A stretch of 64,000 nt of DNA, from the NCBI GenBank assembly GCA_900618425.1, contig UZAN01040072.1, positions 11,675 through 75,674 of the forward strand. The letters run 5' to 3'. Shown here piece after piece: positions 62,226 through 64,000 of the stretch. Both the position numbers and the translations under genes were made by a program. Numbering within the stretch: position 1 is the stretch's first letter; every line of letters starts with the position of its first letter. Source of the stretch: Echinostoma caproni (lineage: Eukaryota; Platyhelminthes; Trematoda; Plagiorchiida; Echinostomatidae). The notes below the pieces were generated by a model. That model saw only the letters and a list, made by a program, of their open reading frames with translations. It had not been told where the DNA came from and did no database searches.

Positions 62226-64000
62226 GATGTATTATATTGGCTCAAATATGTAAATAATTTATATATCTGTATGTTAATGAATATTTTGGGTGAAAGCGAT
62301 GTACCTTATCAGATGTTTACAGCAATGTAGAAACAAGGATGGCAATTAAAGAATAGTTTCGTGGCAATTCATATGTGAATTGGATACAATAAGTCCTTTG
62401 AGGTGCAACCTTACTGTAATCTCCCTAACCCGCAATACCCAAACAATTTGAACATTTGGTTAGGACCTAAGTGGTACCTGCATTCCTTACCAGCCAGTTT
62501 TCACGGAGGGACAATTAGTATGGTTTAGACACCGAGCCCGACTGTCTTAAAGCAAAACATTACGCGATCCCGTTTTGGTTATGCTATTGTGATAGGTTGA
62601 TGGTTCGGAGATTTGAAAAGAGGTGGGAACCTCCAATGGCCGGAAAAAATTGAGGGCATAGCTAAGCAAATCGTTTATTCGGGTGAATCCCCAGAAACAG
62701 ATGTATTCCGATAGTGAAAGATGGTACAGTGCCACTTAACCGTTTCCAAAGTGACAAAAAGTTAAACTCTATGACTTAAACTGTCCTGGTTTATTTCATC
62801 ACTGTTTTAGTTCATTTTGCCGGGGGCCTGATTCGATAGGGTTCTACAAACCAGACAAAAAACTTCACCTTGCAATAAGCTGATTGTGTAACTGGCGACG
62901 ACAAAACTCCGGACCACTTGTCTCTTCTGCATAGATCACTTATCACTTCTTTATTACGTAACCTCATCTGGCGACTTTCATTAGGGAGGGTTACATCTAC
63001 TTTTTGTGCAGTGCCCCACAGAAGATCAGTGTAGATTTCAAGGAGGGGTAAACATACTTTCGGAAATTCATGGTTACCGAAAACTATCAAATTTTTCCAG
63101 AATGAAAAACTTCGTATAACTTTAGCTCTCGAATAAAAAAACAGTCGGCCTCACTTGAATCCCAGAAAGATCGGACGGGCACAGATTATACCTCGTGATT
63201 CTACACAAGGATTTCGAGAGCTCTGATCGTATAAGCAGTTCCACGAGAAACGTTTAGCATGAACGATTAATCCAATGTTACCTGGTATAAATGATAAATT
63301 AAAAACGTATGCTCTACCTGTTCTGTCTGCTGATAAGTAGGTCAATGAGCCCACAATAAATTAGGCAACACGTTTCTGGTCCACGGCAAATATGCAACCA
63401 GATTCATAGACCGAGAAGCCAGCAGAAACGGCGACACGTAGGAAGGAAGGCAGTCTGGCAAGGGGGTCAACACAGGCTCAGACGTCACACTGCCTCTAAA
63501 GGCCGTCAATCAATCAATCAATCAATCAATCGAGCGAGCAATCTGGCAACAGGCATGTATGTATCAATCAGATATAGGCAAAAATAGTACCAAAATGGCT
63601 GCGCAAAGAACAACAAACAAAATGAGCTGAAACCCGGGTAGCATTGAAAACAAGCTGAAAATGTTCCACTACAGTGGCGAGGCAAAAATAATTTAAATTG
63701 ACAGATGCCTCGGATTAATAATGACACGATAAAACAGAGAAGAATCAATCTGCAGTGAAATGAACGATGGCAAACACTCAGTGATGGCCCGGGGGGCCTA
63801 CTCGGTCAACAGTTAAAGTAAGCCGGCACAAACATGAATGCACAGTGCAGATTGCGGTACGCATATACAAACGTAGGGACAGTTTTTTTTGGTCTACTCG
63901 TGACCGATGGTTTGTTTACAAGTTATACAGTATTTCGATATGAAATGTTTGTTTCTAATTTCCTATACGTGAGAAAATATTTGAAATTATTATTTTTGAA
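62226..64000 (+). other. Downstream intron, no exon recognised
   Basis: About 1.8 kb after exon 37 with no segment that fits length, phase and splice sites. The only notable item is the TCAA microsatellite at 63506. The terminal exon and stop codon are probably beyond the window edge. Confidence 0.45.
63506..63531. repeat. (TCAA)n microsatellite
   Basis: Six to seven TCAA units. Confidence 0.92.

Noticed and set aside
1..64000. CRISPR array, operon, rRNA or bacterial features
   Set aside because: No regularly spaced direct repeats, no ribosome binding site-linked frames, and clear eukaryotic intron and SINE structure.

Overview
The window looks like trematode (digenean fluke) genomic DNA. 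It is AT-rich and eukaryotic, with no operons, no long open frames and many tRNA-derived SINE copies. One fragment comes from a non-LTR retrotransposon, several elements fold back on themselves, and there are simple repeats plus one assembly gap (543 N at 11065-11607, with a smaller run at 28655). The lineage call rests mainly on the gene architecture described next, which is known from schistosomes and other flukes. The species cannot be told from the sequence.

Nearly the whole window appears to be one plus-strand micro-exon gene (MEG). I find 37 candidate coding exons from 1018 to 62219: 32 of 12 bp, four of 6 bp and one of 78 bp. Together they make 486 bp (162 codons) spread over about 61 kb. 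Every exon is a multiple of three, sits between an AG acceptor and a GT(A/G)AG-like donor (a few are GTTAG, GTGCG or GTACG), and is read in the same phase (1-1). Spliced in order, no exon and no junction codon gives a stop. Neither the start codon or signal-peptide exon nor the terminal exon was found, so both ends probably lie outside the window or are unrecognised.

There are three regions. Exons 1-8 (1018-11039) encode a Tyr/Ser/Gly/Arg-rich segment. Exons 9-28 (13212-50440) encode a repeat built from three exon types: B1 (about T-E-D-P), B2 (about E-P-E-T) and A (about E-Y-P-C). From exon 14 to exon 27 these run as five successive B1-B2-A triplets, one of which has lost its B2 exon. The triplet introns share homology, so the array grew by duplication of whole exon-intron blocks. 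Exons 29-37 (51276-62219) encode a short Cys/acidic tail containing a run of 24 Asp.

The introns hold the mobile and repetitive DNA: LTR-like tandem copies at the 5' edge, SINEs (around 5.0, 16.0-18.2, 24.7, 54.5, 57.3 and 60.1 kb), a decayed LINE reverse-transcriptase end (23.5-24.1 kb), three fold-back repeats (18.4, 30.5 and 35.6 kb), a GGTAT-rich minisatellite (43.5 kb), and a dispersed repeat present twice (49.8 and 60.9 kb). I see no other supportable protein gene; the remaining open frames of 60-120 codons behave like chance.

Because the exons are symmetric, any of them can be skipped without losing frame. From exon 9 onward no exon ends in T, so no skipping combination can create a stop at a junction. 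The locus is therefore well suited to making many variants of a secreted-type repetitive peptide by alternative splicing. That role is inferred from MEG biology, not shown by the sequence.
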